DNA from: Planctomycetota bacterium
Lineage (GTDB): Bacteria > Planctomycetota > Planctomycetia > Isosphaerales > Isosphaeraceae
Reading direction: 5' to 3'
Assembly (NCBI GenBank): GCA_028291545.1
Contig: JAQGHR010000065.1
Coordinates: 62,001-126,000, forward strand
DNA: 64,000 nt
Shown here in pieces: positions 1-9,392 of this stretch. The notes under the pieces were generated by a model, which did not search any database, was not told the DNA's origin, and saw nothing but the letters and a program-made list of their open reading frames with translations. The position numbers and the translations under genes were made by a program. Numbering within the stretch: position 1 is the stretch's first letter; every line of letters starts with the position of its first letter.

Positions 1-530
1 GCCGTGAGCGCATCCGCCCGAGCCTCCAGGGCATGAGCCAGGCGACGGACCTCGCCGAGGCCAGTCGGGGCGGCGTTCCCATAAAACCCCGGCGGCGGGG
101 CGTTCAGTCCCATCGCCTGGCGGAGCTGAGCGACAAGCTCGTCTACCCGCCGGGCGGCCCGGTCCACGGCCGGAGAGGAGCCGCCGGGCCGCAGCAACTG
201 CGACCTGAGATGCTGCCAGGTGGCGTCGATCCCCAGAAACGTCTGCCGCGACCGGGGTGAATTGGGGTTGTTGTGCAGGCTCTCATGGAACTCGTCCACC
301 GTCTGGGCCAGTTCTCTCGTGTCCTCGACCAGATGTCTCCCATTCGGAGTTCGGCCCAGGTCCGACGCGATGTCCTCTCCCAGGTGACGGACGCGTTGGG
401 CGAGCTCATGCGAGATGCCATTGAGGTCGATTTGCCCACCGGGCACAGGCGGAGGGACCTGCGCCAGGCTTGCACCCGCCAGGCCGAGGACCATGGTCCC
501 CAGGATGAAGGTGAATGTCTTTCTGTTCAT
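1..530 (-). CDS. Secreted protein of unknown function (3' part missing)
   Basis: The reading frame opens at an ATG at 530 and runs off the left edge of the window, so about 176 residues are visible and the C-terminus is missing. The first 23 residues (start MNRKTFTFILGTMVLGLAG, then ASLA before Q24) form a classical Sec signal peptide with an AxA-like cleavage site, so the protein is exported. The mature part is mostly helical and rich in charged residues and Leu, with segments such as HLGEDIASDLG and ELAQTVDEFHESLH, which suggests a helical periplasmic protein. I do not recognise a family. The DUF72 gene lies upstream on the same strand, 114 bases away, so the two may or may not be cotranscribed. 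Confidence 0.75.
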   Translation of the reverse strand, partial: MNRKTFTFILGTMVLGLAGASLAQVPPPVPGGQIDLNGISHELAQRVRHLGEDIASDLGRTPNGRHLVEDTRELAQTVDEFHESLHNNPNSPRSRQTFLGIDATWQHLRSQLLRPGGSSPAVDRAARRVDELVAQLRQAMGLNAPPPGFYGNAAPTGLGEVRRLAHALEARADALT

Positions 531-644
531 GGAAGCCTCGTTAACGGGGAATCCGAGACGCTCGGACGGGATGGATGATGTACCATGTCCGCAAGCGCGA
601 TGCCGCCATGGGCCAATCTCCCTGGGACGCACTCCGTCAGAGCG

Positions 645-1610
645 TCACACTTCCATTCCCGAAACCACCGCCTCGATCGTGCCGGGGGCGTTGCCTTCGA
701 GGCGGTTGTTCACGAACAGGAAGGCGGCCTTGCGGAGACGAAGGGCGCGGTTGATGAGGTAGCGCAAAGCGTCCCGGACCCGCTCGTTCGGTTCCTGGAT
801 TTCCTTGTAGGGCGAGAGGCCGGCGACGGCGTCCTCGTAATTGCGGCCTCGACGGAGCAGGGCGCGGGCGACGACGAAATCGGCGGTGAAGGCGCCGGGG
901 AGGGCGACTTGATCGGCGATCTCGGGCATGCGGGTCCAGGCGTTGAAGACATGGGCCACGTTGTACGAGGCGAGCGTCGCGAAGTAGTCTGGGCCGAGGT
1001 ACTCGGGGTTGCGGATCTCGACCGAGTAGCGGAAGCCCTCGGGCAAGGCGCCCAGGAATGCGTCGAGACGGGCGAAAAACTGCCCCGGATCGGGGAAGAC
1101 GCGCTTCGGGAAGGTGCCGAACTCGAAGATCATCGCCGCGACCCGGTCGCGGTACGGCCCCAGGGGCTGCGCGAACGCGGTTTCGAAGAGGCGGGGGTCG
1201 AGGAACCCCTTGTTCTCCTGCCCCGCCCGCGCCCCATACCGCGCGTGGCTGGGCCAGTTGGCGACGGTGATCTCCTCGGGGACCTTGAACGCGAACCGAA
1301 GCGAGTCCGGCGTCCCTCCGAAGAGCTTCGTCCAGTACGCCGTCGTGGGGAACTGGTAGAAGCTGAAATCGCCGCAGACGGCGGGAAACGTCTGGGCGTA
1401 CTCCTTCAAGCATTCGGCGTCGAACTTCGCCTGCGAGAACTTGCCCCGCGTGATGTAGCGCTCGGGCGAGTAGATCTCGCCGAGCCAGCCTTCATATTTC
1501 CACGAGCTTGTGCCGAGATAGACGCCCCTCTCGGCCAGCGCGTGGAGCTTCGCGGCCAACCGAGCGGCCTGGGGAGGGGGATCGTCATTGAAGAGGGAGA
1601 GCTGGGACAC
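645..1610 (-). CDS. DUF72 (YecE-like) family protein
   Basis: The 321-residue product has the features of the DUF72/YecE family, a TIM-barrel fold of unknown activity. Visible are the N-terminal GTSSWKYEGW motif (about residues 33-42), the FSFYQFPTT strand, RFAFKVPEEIT, YSVEIRNPEY near residue 200 and a C-terminal LFVNNRLEGNAPGT segment where family members carry an N-N/H-rich loop. The length is somewhat above the common 240-300 residues because of insertions in the middle. Other members are linked to nucleic-acid or metal functions only by prediction, so no reaction is assigned. It ends 11 bases before the sigma-factor stop codon (same strand, downstream of it), so it is probably the second gene of that transcript. 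Confidence 0.9.
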   Translation of the reverse strand: MSQLSLFNDDPPPQAARLAAKLHALAERGVYLGTSSWKYEGWLGEIYSPERYITRGKFSQAKFDAECLKEYAQTFPAVCGDFSFYQFPTTAYWTKLFGGTPDSLRFAFKVPEEITVANWPSHARYGARAGQENKGFLDPRLFETAFAQPLGPYRDRVAAMIFEFGTFPKRVFPDPGQFFARLDAFLGALPEGFRYSVEIRNPEYLGPDYFATLASYNVAHVFNAWTRMPEIADQVALPGAFTADFVVARALLRRGRNYEDAVAGLSPYKEIQEPNERVRDALRYLINRALRLRKAAFLFVNNRLEGNAPGTIEAVVSGMEV

Positions 1611-1620
1611 GAATCGGGTC

Positions 1621-3297
1621 TCACAGCATCGGCAAATCCAGCTTCGATTCCCCCGCGATCTTGCGAAGCTTATCCTGGGCCCGGCTCTCGATCTGGCGGA
1701 CGCGCTCCTTGGTGATCTTCAGCTCGCGACCGATGAATTCCAGCGTCTGCTCGCTCGCGCCGCCCAGGCCATAGCGGTTGATGATAATGTACCGCTCGCG
1801 GTCATCCAGGCGGCCGAGCATGCCCTTGACGGCGTCCTGCATGCGCTTGAGGGAGGACTCGTACTCGTGCTCGTCGGCGCGAGTGTCGGCGGCGGCCTCG
1901 AACATCTCTTCGTGGCCGGTCACGAACCGGTCGCGTCGGTAGTTTTCCTCGGGAATCGTGCGGGCGAAATTCTTCATGATCGCCCAGGAGGCATAGGTGC
2001 TGAACTTGTTGCCGCGGGAGAAGTCGAACTTCTCGACGGCGCGGATCAGGCTCATGTTGCCGTCGGAGACGAGCTCGAAGAAGTTATTGCTCGGCCCGAC
2101 GTGCCGCTTGGCGATGGAGACGACCAGGCGCAAATTGGCGCGGATGATCTGGTTCTTGACGGCCAGGGCCTCCTCCTGCAACCGCTCGATCTGATCCAGA
2201 TCGGTGCTCTTGGCCTTGGTCGGGTCCATGGCGATGCGGAGCCGGTTGGCCTGATGCTTGAGGAAGTTCATCTTGCGGAACAGGTGCAATTCCTGCTCGC
2301 GGGCCAGCAGCGGGACCTCGTACAGGCTGGCCAGGTACGGCGGCAAGCCCTTGGGCGGGCGGGCCTTGCGGACGGCCTTGCCGTCGGCCGGGTCGGGGAT
2401 CGGGCCGAGGATCTCGGCGATCATCGCGGCGTCGTCGAAGCTGGCGTGTTCCATCGCCTCCAGCTTCACTTCGAGGATCTTCCTCGCCCGCATCTCGTTC
2501 AGGACGCGGTAGACGCTCGACCGGGTGCGGTCGAACTGGATGGCCAGTACTTCGGCCGATTTGCCGCGGCGGAACTGCTTGTAGATCTCGGACTTGGCAG
2601 CATCATCCAGCGGCGGCGCGATGGTCTCGAAGATCGCGCGGTCCGGGTGCTCGCGATCGTAGGTCTTCAAGGTGGCGCGGACCGTCTCGGTGGCGCGGTC
2701 GATCTTGCGGGCGATCCGGCGGGCGATTTCGGTCAGACGCCCCGGTCCGCCCACGACCGCCATCCGGCGGGCGCGGCGGACGATCTCATCGCGCTCGGTA
2801 TCCGTGAGCTGCTTGAATCGGGACCCGCGCAAGACCTGCTCGCGATGCTCGTCCACGAATCGGGAGACGCTCGATTCCAGGAACCCGACCTTCGTCCGAC
2901 CACCGATCACGAACCGCCGGGCGACCAGGCCCTGCCGCCGCCACCGGGTCACGGTGCGGGTCGAGACGTTGAAACGCTTTCCCACCGCTTCGACGGTCAA
3001 GACCGGCTCGCTGGCCAGTTCGGCCTTCTGGCTGACAGTCTCGGAAAGGTCCTCGACGAACAGCCCTAGGTCGTGGCGAACGTCCCCACCTTCCAGGATT
3101 AACGCCGGGGCATTATCGGGGCGGTAGCCCGTGATCCGGAAGACCAGGTATTCCCAGGGATATTGCCGGGCGATCTCGATCTCGCCGAGCAGCTTTTCGG
3201 CCCGGTCGATCTGCTCCAGCCGGCGCTCGCGAGGCGCGAACCGCGCCTGCTGCTCCTTGAGTCCTTTCAGCGCCGGATGTCGATACGCCTGGCCCAT
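1621..3297 (-). CDS. RpoD-like sigma factor with extra N-terminal HTH domains
   Basis: This 558-residue sigma-70 family factor directs RNA polymerase to promoters. The C-terminal half holds region 2 (RANLRLVVSIAKRHVG, then NMSLIRAVEKFDFSRG and FSTYASWAIM, the -10 recognition helix) and region 4 (DERERYI-like segment, then GRELKITKERVRQIESRA, the -35 helix-turn-helix). The N-terminal half is unusual: a MerR/HTH_17-like segment (LTVEAVGKRFNVSTRTVTRW) and a second helix-turn-helix around SAEVLAIQFDRTRSSVYRVL replace the usual region 1.1. Such architecture is known from planctomycete sigma factors. The start at 3297 is chosen because GGAGGGGAG lies 7 bases upstream; the next upstream ATG (3336) would place that site inside the coding region. 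Confidence 0.93.
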   Translation of the reverse strand: MGQAYRHPALKGLKEQQARFAPRERRLEQIDRAEKLLGEIEIARQYPWEYLVFRITGYRPDNAPALILEGGDVRHDLGLFVEDLSETVSQKAELASEPVLTVEAVGKRFNVSTRTVTRWRRQGLVARRFVIGGRTKVGFLESSVSRFVDEHREQVLRGSRFKQLTDTERDEIVRRARRMAVVGGPGRLTEIARRIARKIDRATETVRATLKTYDREHPDRAIFETIAPPLDDAAKSEIYKQFRRGKSAEVLAIQFDRTRSSVYRVLNEMRARKILEVKLEAMEHASFDDAAMIAEILGPIPDPADGKAVRKARPPKGLPPYLASLYEVPLLAREQELHLFRKMNFLKHQANRLRIAMDPTKAKSTDLDQIERLQEEALAVKNQIIRANLRLVVSIAKRHVGPSNNFFELVSDGNMSLIRAVEKFDFSRGNKFSTYASWAIMKNFARTIPEENYRRDRFVTGHEEMFEAAADTRADEHEYESSLKRMQDAVKGMLGRLDDRERYIIINRYGLGGASEQTLEFIGRELKITKERVRQIESRAQDKLRKIAGESKLDLPML

Positions 3298-3946
3298 CCT
3301 TAACTCTCCCCTCCACAAAGACGGTCCCACGAACATACGGACCGTCGACGCGATGGTTCGTATCCGCTCAACTCCCCAACTCTACGATTCGAAATTCACC
3401 CACATGCCCGCCATCGCCGCTTCGCTTCGCCCGCCGTCTCCTCTCAGAGACATCCGAATCCAGGAAGGAATTCGTTCCTCGTGGAGTATTCTGCAGCGAA
3501 TTCTCTTCCTTAGACGCCGACCACGGTTCAAGGGTTCACACAATTCTCACGCAAAGGGAGTGCCTTAGGGACGGTAAACCTTGGGAAATGGGGAATTTCG
3601 CAGCTTCCCCCGAAACAGCGGATCCGAAACCCTTCGGATCTCCGATTTGGCACCGGTTATTTCCCGCATGCATGTCGAAAACCTCCCCCGAGAGAGCAGC
3701 CGATCGCGTCGTCAATCCCGGCCGTAGTCAATGCAAGCATGGATGTTTGCCGACGGGCGACCATGGAGGAGTTACGGCCGGGCGAACCGTGTGTGACCTC
3801 ATATTTTTCGCGATTTGCTCCGGAGTTCCGCGCGTCGGCCCCCACCGGCTTTCCCTGCGTTGGCTTCCGACCGGCCCGGGATTCGATTACCCTGGTCGGG
3901 TCCGATTGGAGACTGGAGCGTTACCCTGCGAGGAGTCTGACGCGGA
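3298..3946. other. 650-base divergent intergenic region with a small hairpin
   Basis: This gap separates the divergent sigma-factor and aminotransferase genes and must hold promoters for both. No open frame in it looks coding. I see a perfect 8-bp hairpin with a 4-base loop at 3621-3640 (gatccgaa/ttcggatc), and an imperfect inverted repeat around 3461-3513 built on ggaaggaattcg and cgaattctcttcc. Neither is followed by a T-run, so terminator function is unlikely. An RNA leader for the sigma gene or an operator is possible. No convincing -35/-10 pair was found. Confidence 0.5.
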
Positions 3947-5119
3947 ATGCTCGGCCCCCTGCTCTCGCACAAGGCGTCGCGGTTCACCGAGAGCGTGATC
4001 CGGGGCATGTCGATCGAGGCGCGAAGATATAACGCGGTGAATCTGGCCCAGGGCATGCCTGACTTCCCCGCCCCGGCCGAGATCAAGGACGCCGCCTGCC
4101 GCGCGATCCAGGCCGACATCAACCAGTACGCCATCACCTGGGGTGCCGCCCCGCTTCGCCAGGCCATCGCGGAACACGCCGCATGGCATCTGGGCCTGAC
4201 TATCGACCCCGAGACCGAGATCACCGTCACCTGTGGCAGCACCGAGGCGATGCTCGTCGCCCTGCTCTCGCTGATCAATCCCGGCGATGAAATTATCCTG
4301 TCGCAACCGTTTTATGAGAACTACTGGCCCGACGCCATCCTCGCCGGCGCGTCCCCGCGATTCGTGCCCGTGAGGCCGCCCGACTGGACTTACGACCGCG
4401 ACGAGCTGGCCGCCGCCTTCAACGACAAGACCAAGGCCATCGTCCTCTGCAACCCGAACAATCCCACGGGCGCGGTCATGTCCCGCGACGAGATGGAGTT
4501 CATCGCGGCCCTCTGCCGCAAGTGGGACGTGATCGCCATCACCGACGAGATTTACGAGCACATCGTCTACGACGGCCGCCGGCACATCTGCATGGCGACG
4601 CTCGACGGCATGAAGGATCGCACGGTGGTCGTGGGCGGGATGTCCAAGACGTATTCCGTCACCGGCTGGCGGGTCGGCACGATCCTGGCGCCCCCGCCGT
4701 TAACCCGCGCGTTCCGCCAGATCCACGACTTCGTCTCGATCGGTGCCGCCGCCCCCCTTCAAGACGCCGGCGCCGTCGCCTATCGCTTGCCTCGCCCCTA
4801 TTACGACAAGCTCGCCAGCGATTACCAGGCCCGTCGCGACACGCTCTGCTCCGCCCTGCTGGAGATCGGCTTCGCTCTCGATCCTCCCCAAGGTGCGTAC
4901 TACGTGATGGCCGACATCTCGGCATTTGGCGCGACCGACGACGTCGCTTTCGCCCAGTATCTTGTTCGCGAGATTGGCGTGGCAACCGTGCCCGGCTCCA
5001 GCTTCTTCCAGGACAAGGAGCTCGGTCGCAAATACATCCGCTTCTGCTTCTGCAAGAAGGACGAGACCCTCGATGCGGCGATCGGCCGGCTGCGGACCCT
5101 GCGAGCGCCCGAGCGGTGA
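3947..5119 (+). CDS. Class I/II PLP-dependent aminotransferase
   Basis: The 390-residue product is a fold-type I aminotransferase. The Schiff-base lysine is K234 in GGMSKTYSVTGWRVG; N171-N172-P173-T174-G175 (CNPNNPTGAV) and D200 (ITDEIYEHIV) are the cofactor-binding residues; the substrate-carboxylate arginine lies in RKYIRFCFC near the C-terminus. The sequence most resembles the branch with kynurenine/methionine/aspartate aminotransferases, so it probably exchanges an amino group between an amino acid and 2-oxoglutarate or a related keto acid in the cytoplasm; the substrate cannot be read from the sequence. GAGGAG lies about 12 bases upstream of the ATG. It is monocistronic or leads the next genes with a 214-base gap. 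Confidence 0.93.
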   Translation: MLGPLLSHKASRFTESVIRGMSIEARRYNAVNLAQGMPDFPAPAEIKDAACRAIQADINQYAITWGAAPLRQAIAEHAAWHLGLTIDPETEITVTCGSTEAMLVALLSLINPGDEIILSQPFYENYWPDAILAGASPRFVPVRPPDWTYDRDELAAAFNDKTKAIVLCNPNNPTGAVMSRDEMEFIAALCRKWDVIAITDEIYEHIVYDGRRHICMATLDGMKDRTVVVGGMSKTYSVTGWRVGTILAPPPLTRAFRQIHDFVSIGAAAPLQDAGAVAYRLPRPYYDKLASDYQARRDTLCSALLEIGFALDPPQGAYYVMADISAFGATDDVAFAQYLVREIGVATVPGSSFFQDKELGRKYIRFCFCKKDETLDAAIGRLRTLRAPER

Positions 5120-5333
5120 GGGCGATGATCGGATAGGATGAGGGCGTCGCGGGAGTTGCCGATCTGCGAGCCGACCGTCGAAAGACCTGGCGCAGGACAT
5201 CGCGACCTTGAAGCGCCTGGGATGACTCCCGCGATTCTTCCCGATGGGAGATACGAACTCCAGCTCACCATATTGCCCGAGTTATTGCCCCTCGTCATGC
5301 CCGTCGGCGAACTCCCTCATTCGGGGATCCGGT

Positions 5334-6119
5334 ATGCACGCCCTGCCCGAATCGCCCGAAGACCCGTTTGCCGAGCCGCCGGAGCGCGCCCGGCCGTTCT
5401 GGCGGTGGCTGCCGTTGATCGCCGGCCTGATGGTGTTCGAGATGACGCAGAACCCGATGCTGGGCGTGGCTCTGGCGTGTTTCCGGTTCGGGGAGAAGGA
5501 CTTCCGCACGGCGTGGTGGCTGGGTCGTCGTGATCCGAACCGAGCCCGGGGGCGGGCCTGCGCGTGGTTCCATTTGTCGTGGGGATTTGCCAGGATCGGG
5601 ATGATGAGCTTCCTGGCGACGGGGCTGACGGCCATGCTGATTCTCCTGCTCGACGCGGTGCTGAAGTTCCGGGCGATGGGCCTGCTGATCCAGATCCAGG
5701 GGGCGTTGATCACCGCGCTGGGCGCGATCATCGGCTTCCTGCTCGCGTCCTATGTCGCGATCACGTCGGCACTGATCGGCCGGGTCAAGGTCTGGGTTTC
5801 GCCCACGAGCCATCGGGCGCGGGAGGCGCGGCGATGGCCGCCGGTGCCGGAGGTCGCACCGGCTCCGGAATCGAACCGGGTGATGGCGGTCGTCGCCTTC
5901 TCGGGCATCTCGTCGCTCTTGTGCCTGTTCCTTGTCCCGGCCTTCATCCCCGGGAAGTGGGCCAATCTGCAGCTCTTTCTCAACATTGCCGCCGGGGGGA
6001 TGATGTTCGGGTTGATCGGTAACCTCTGGCTCCTCATCCGCCTGTCGCCGAAACTGGCGTCGCGGGGGCCTGCCGAGTGTTGGTCGGATACGACGAGTCT
6101 CGAACCGAGTGCCGCATGA
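5334..6119 (+). CDS. Multi-pass membrane protein of unknown function
   Basis: A 261-residue protein with about five hydrophobic segments: one near residues 20-45 (LPLIAGLMVFEMT), one at 85-105 (MMSFLATGLTAMLILLLDAV), one near 115-145 (GALITALGAIIGFLLASYV) and two in the last third. It is therefore an inner-membrane protein. A short acidic, proline-rich N-terminus precedes the first segment. The ATG at 5334 is preferred over the longer frame because the extra upstream residues are Ser/Pro/Cys-rich without homology features. The stop codon overlaps the start of the next gene in ATGA, so it is translationally coupled to the cysteine-synthase-like gene. No known family is recognised. Confidence 0.8.
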   Translation: MHALPESPEDPFAEPPERARPFWRWLPLIAGLMVFEMTQNPMLGVALACFRFGEKDFRTAWWLGRRDPNRARGRACAWFHLSWGFARIGMMSFLATGLTAMLILLLDAVLKFRAMGLLIQIQGALITALGAIIGFLLASYVAITSALIGRVKVWVSPTSHRAREARRWPPVPEVAPAPESNRVMAVVAFSGISSLLCLFLVPAFIPGKWANLQLFLNIAAGGMMFGLIGNLWLLIRLSPKLASRGPAECWSDTTSLEPSAA

Positions 6120-7081
6120 CGACCATCGCCCGGACTGCCTCCCCCTGCCTCTCCGAACTCGGCCGGTACGCGCCTCGGCTCGGCCCGACACCGCTGGTGC
6201 CGGTCTGCCTGGAGGAAAACGACCCGGCGGTGTGGTGCAAGCTGGAGTTCTTGAACCCGAGCGGATCGACCAAGGACAGGATCGCGCGGCATATCCTGGA
6301 AAAAGCGTGGAGGCAAGGCCGGATCGGGCAGGGAGGCCGCGTGGTGGAGGCGTCGAGCGGATCGACGAGCATTGCGCTGGCCTTGCAGTGCGCGCAGATG
6401 GGACTGAAATTCACGGCCGTCATGCCGGAAGGCGTGAGCAACGAGCGGGTCTGGATGATTCGCGCGTATGGGGGCGACGTGGCGTTCGTGCCGAAAGCGG
6501 TGGGAATCGCCGGGGCGATCGCTCGGGCCGAGGAACTTGCGGCCGATCAGGGCGCGTTCGCCACCCACCAGTTCACGAACCCCGACAACGCCGAGGCGCA
6601 TCGGGTCTTCACCGGCCAGGAGATCCTCTCGCAGATCCCCGGCGGCGTGGTTCATGGCGTCGTGAGCGGCGTGGGTACGGGCGGCACAATCGTCGGCCTT
6701 TTCGCCGCGATGCGTGATTCCGGCTGCCCCGTGATCCCGTTCGCCGCCCGGCCCGTGACGCGCTCGACCTTCACGGACGTGGAGTGTTGCAGCTTCAGCG
6801 GCCGAGTCCCCGGCGTGGTCGAGGGGATCTCCACGCTGTTCCGCGAATCCGCGCTGCCGGGGCTGGTCACGATCGAGGTCAGCGACGAGGTGGCCCTGTC
6901 CACGACCCGCCGCCTGATCGCTCGTGGCTTCCCCGTCGGCCCGAGTTCCGGCCTGAACTTCGCCGCGGCGCTCGACGTCGCCCGGCGTCTGGGCGCCGAA
7001 GCTCGGATCGTCACCGTGTTCCCCGACCGGATGGAGCGGTATTTTTCCACGGAATTGTTCGCGGAATGGAAGGATACCTGA
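6116..7081 (+). CDS. PLP-dependent cysteine synthase-like enzyme
   Basis: The 321-residue protein belongs to the fold-type II PLP enzymes (cysteine synthase/cystathionine beta-synthase group). K53 in NPSGSTKDRIA is the expected cofactor lysine, EASSGSTSIALA is the substrate-binding loop, GVGTGGTIVG is the phosphate-cradling loop and GPSSGLN supplies the pyridine-contacting serine. Members replace a leaving group on O-acetylserine or a similar amino acid with sulfide, cyanide or another nucleophile in the cytoplasm. The part after residue 210 (FAARPVTRSTF...CCSFSGRVPG) departs from typical CysK and includes a CC pair, so the exact substrate is uncertain. Its ATG overlaps the preceding stop (ATGA), indicating coupling. 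Confidence 0.88.
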   Translation: MTTIARTASPCLSELGRYAPRLGPTPLVPVCLEENDPAVWCKLEFLNPSGSTKDRIARHILEKAWRQGRIGQGGRVVEASSGSTSIALALQCAQMGLKFTAVMPEGVSNERVWMIRAYGGDVAFVPKAVGIAGAIARAEELAADQGAFATHQFTNPDNAEAHRVFTGQEILSQIPGGVVHGVVSGVGTGGTIVGLFAAMRDSGCPVIPFAARPVTRSTFTDVECCSFSGRVPGVVEGISTLFRESALPGLVTIEVSDEVALSTTRRLIARGFPVGPSSGLNFAAALDVARRLGAEARIVTVFPDRMERYFSTELFAEWKDT

Positions 7082-7082
7082 G

Positions 7083-8333
7083 ATGGAACCGTCCAGATTG
7101 TCTCACCCGACCAAGTCGCCCGGGAATGACACCGATTCCGCCCCCAGGATCGCTCCGTCCCCGATGACGCGGCTCGCCTCCATCGACGCCTATCGTGGCT
7201 TCGTGATGCTGCTGATGATGGGGGAGGTGCTGCGGTTCGGCACGATGGCGAAGAACCTGCCGCAGATTAAGCTCTGGGCATTCCTGGCGCATCATCAGGA
7301 GCATGTGCCGTGGGTCGGATGCACGCTGCACGACCTGATCCAGCCGTCGTTCTCGTTCCTCGTGGGCGTGGCGCTGCCGTTCTCGCTGATGTCGCGGGCG
7401 GCGAAGGGGCAATCTCAGTTGCATATGACGCTGCATGCGTTCTGGCGGGCCTTCGTGCTGGTCGCGCTCGGCATCTTCCTCCGCTCCTCGGGCCGAGATC
7501 GCACGAATTTCACCTTCGAGGATACGCTCACGCAGATCGGGCTGGGCTACGGGTTCTTGTTCCTGCTCGGGACGAGATCGGTCCGAATCCAATGGCTGGC
7601 GCTCGTGATCCTGCTCGTCGGCTACTGGGCCGCATTCGCAGTCTACCCACTGCCGGGGCCGGACTTTGATTATCAGTCGGTGGGCGTCGAGCCGGGCTGG
7701 TCTCATCACGCGACGGGATTGGCCGCGCACTGGAACAAGAACAGCAACCTCGCCTGGCGGTTCGATACGTGGTTCCTGAACCTGTTCCCGCGCAAGGATC
7801 CGTTCCGCTTCAACAGCGGCGGTTACGCCACGCTGAGCTTCCTGCCCACGCTAGCGACGATGATCCTCGGCCTGATCGCCGGCGGCTGGCTCGCCCGGGT
7901 CGACCGCGGGGCGTGGGTCAAGGTGCTGTGCCTGATCGTCGCGGGCCTGGTGAGCCTGGGTGCGGGGTATGCGCTCGGGGAATCGGGCCTCTGCCCCGTC
8001 GTGAAGCGGATCTGGACCCCGAGCTGGGTGCTGTTCAGCGGCGGATGGTGTTTCCTGATACTCGCATTGGCTTATGCGATCATTGATGTCATCGGGCTCC
8101 GCTTGTGGGCGTTCCCCTTGATCGTGATCGGGGCGAATTCGATCGCGGCCTATCTGATGGCGCACTGGATCGAGGGGTTCCTCTCCGGCAGCTTCAAGAC
8201 CCACCTCGGCCGCGACGTGTTCCAGGTTTTCGGGCCGGAATACGAGCCAGTCGTCCACGGCGCGGCGGTGCTGGCCGCGATGTGGCTGATCTTACTCTGG
8301 ATGTACCGGAGGCGGATTTTCCTGCGGGTTTGA
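7083..8333 (+). CDS. DUF5009/NagX-like membrane acetyltransferase homologue
   Basis: A 416-residue polytopic membrane protein with about ten hydrophobic segments. After a hydrophilic N-terminus it carries RLASIDAYRGFVMLLMM, the hallmark first helix of the heparan-alpha-glucosaminide N-acetyltransferase/DUF5009 family, then CTLHDLIQPSFSFLVGVALPFS and a C-terminal IGANSIAAYLMAHWIEGF segment. In this family a membrane histidine is thought to relay an acetyl group from acetyl-CoA to an extracytoplasmic amino sugar; the conserved-looking H in the TLHDLIQP loop is a candidate. The gene begins one base after the previous stop, so it belongs to the 5334-8333 operon. A second, distinct member (DUF1624 type) is at 31328. 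Confidence 0.88.
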   Translation: MEPSRLSHPTKSPGNDTDSAPRIAPSPMTRLASIDAYRGFVMLLMMGEVLRFGTMAKNLPQIKLWAFLAHHQEHVPWVGCTLHDLIQPSFSFLVGVALPFSLMSRAAKGQSQLHMTLHAFWRAFVLVALGIFLRSSGRDRTNFTFEDTLTQIGLGYGFLFLLGTRSVRIQWLALVILLVGYWAAFAVYPLPGPDFDYQSVGVEPGWSHHATGLAAHWNKNSNLAWRFDTWFLNLFPRKDPFRFNSGGYATLSFLPTLATMILGLIAGGWLARVDRGAWVKVLCLIVAGLVSLGAGYALGESGLCPVVKRIWTPSWVLFSGGWCFLILALAYAIIDVIGLRLWAFPLIVIGANSIAAYLMAHWIEGFLSGSFKTHLGRDVFQVFGPEYEPVVHGAAVLAAMWLILLWMYRRRIFLRV

Positions 8334-8449
8334 TAACCGGTGTGTCAACCCGTCCGAGGGATTTGCTTGGGCCGATGGGCGCGGTAAGATCCTACCCGCC
8401 ATGTTCGGAAAGGTCCGACCCGGTCTCGCCCCCCGAAGAGTACCGCGAC

Positions 8450-9382
8450 ATGCCCATCGAAGTCACCTGCGACCAGTGCCAGGCCCACTACAACCTCAAG
8501 GACGAGCACGCCGGCAAGAAGCTGCGATGCAAGCAATGCGGGAACATCCTCGTCGCCCCGGAGCTGGACGACTTCGATGCCGAGGCCCCACGCGTCGATC
8601 GCGGATATCATCCCGCCTTCGCCCGGGATAAGTTCCTCGTCAACCAGAAGCGGATGGCGATCTCCGAAAAATACTACGTGTTCGACGAGCACCAGAACCC
8701 GATCCTCTACATCGAGCGTCCCGCCTACTTCTTCCGCCAGCTTGGGGCCCTTTTCGCGGGCATCTTTACCGCCATTATCGTGTGTCTCGGAGCCGTGATG
8801 CTGGGCATTTCCATGGGGGATGCCAGGGGCGGCGGCAACAGTACAATGGCCGGCGCCGTGATCGTCATCGGACTCATCCTGGGCATCGTCCTGGCGATCG
8901 TCGTCATCATCTGGCTGATCCCGAAGCGGCACATCTCCGTCTATACGGACGACACGAAGAAGCATCTTCTGCTGAATATCTTCCAGGATCGCAAAGTGAA
9001 CATCATTCGCTCGTCGTACACGGTCGACGACCCGACGCATGGGCATCTGGGACGGTTCGAGAAGAACTACCTCTACAATATCTTCCGGCGCCGCTGGTAC
9101 GTCTATGGATCGGACGGGCAACTGCACATGCTGGCGATGGAGGATTCGCTGATCATGTCGCTGCTTCGACGGCTCCTGCCGCCGATCATCGCGGTCTTCA
9201 TCGCCCGCACGAACTTCGTCGTCCAACGTCACGGCGACACCGCGACTCTGGGCGAGTTCAACCGCAGATTCACTCTCTTCGACAAATACGTGATGGATAT
9301 GAGCGCCGATCGCGACCACGTGCTCGACCGGCGGATGGCGATCGCCCTGGGCGTTCTCCTGGACACCGGGGAGCGCCGCTAG
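8450..9382 (+). CDS. Zinc-ribbon membrane protein with LURP-one/scramblase-like domain
   Basis: The 310-residue product starts with a zinc ribbon of the MJ0042 type (CDQCQAHYNLKDEHAGKK then CKQCG, residues 7-38, four cysteines). It then has a split beta-rich domain: ISEKYYVFDEHQNPILYIER before, and FNRRFTLFDKYVMDMSAD with LDRRMAIALGVLLDTGE after, which resembles the tubby-like LURP-one-related/phospholipid-scramblase fold. Between the two halves are two hydrophobic helices (about residues 95-150), so the protein is membrane-anchored. The assignment to that fold is by pattern only. The ATG at 8450 directly precedes the zinc ribbon; upstream sequence in frame is antisense-like filler. It is followed 10 bases later by the rhomboid gene. 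Confidence 0.72.
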   Translation: MPIEVTCDQCQAHYNLKDEHAGKKLRCKQCGNILVAPELDDFDAEAPRVDRGYHPAFARDKFLVNQKRMAISEKYYVFDEHQNPILYIERPAYFFRQLGALFAGIFTAIIVCLGAVMLGISMGDARGGGNSTMAGAVIVIGLILGIVLAIVVIIWLIPKRHISVYTDDTKKHLLLNIFQDRKVNIIRSSYTVDDPTHGHLGRFEKNYLYNIFRRRWYVYGSDGQLHMLAMEDSLIMSLLRRLLPPIIAVFIARTNFVVQRHGDTATLGEFNRRFTLFDKYVMDMSADRDHVLDRRMAIALGVLLDTGERR

Positions 9383-9392
9383 CGGCGAGGCG

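Noticed and set aside
585-1715. Long plus-strand open frame across the DUF72 gene
   Set aside because: It is a mirror of the DUF72 gene, with Arg/Gly/Glu-rich composition and no domain; high GC gives long chance frames on the opposite strand. The minus-strand gene has clear family motifs.
1588-3069. 493-codon plus-strand frame opposite the sigma factor
   Set aside because: No ribosome-binding site or domain, and it lies wholly inside a confident sigma-factor gene.
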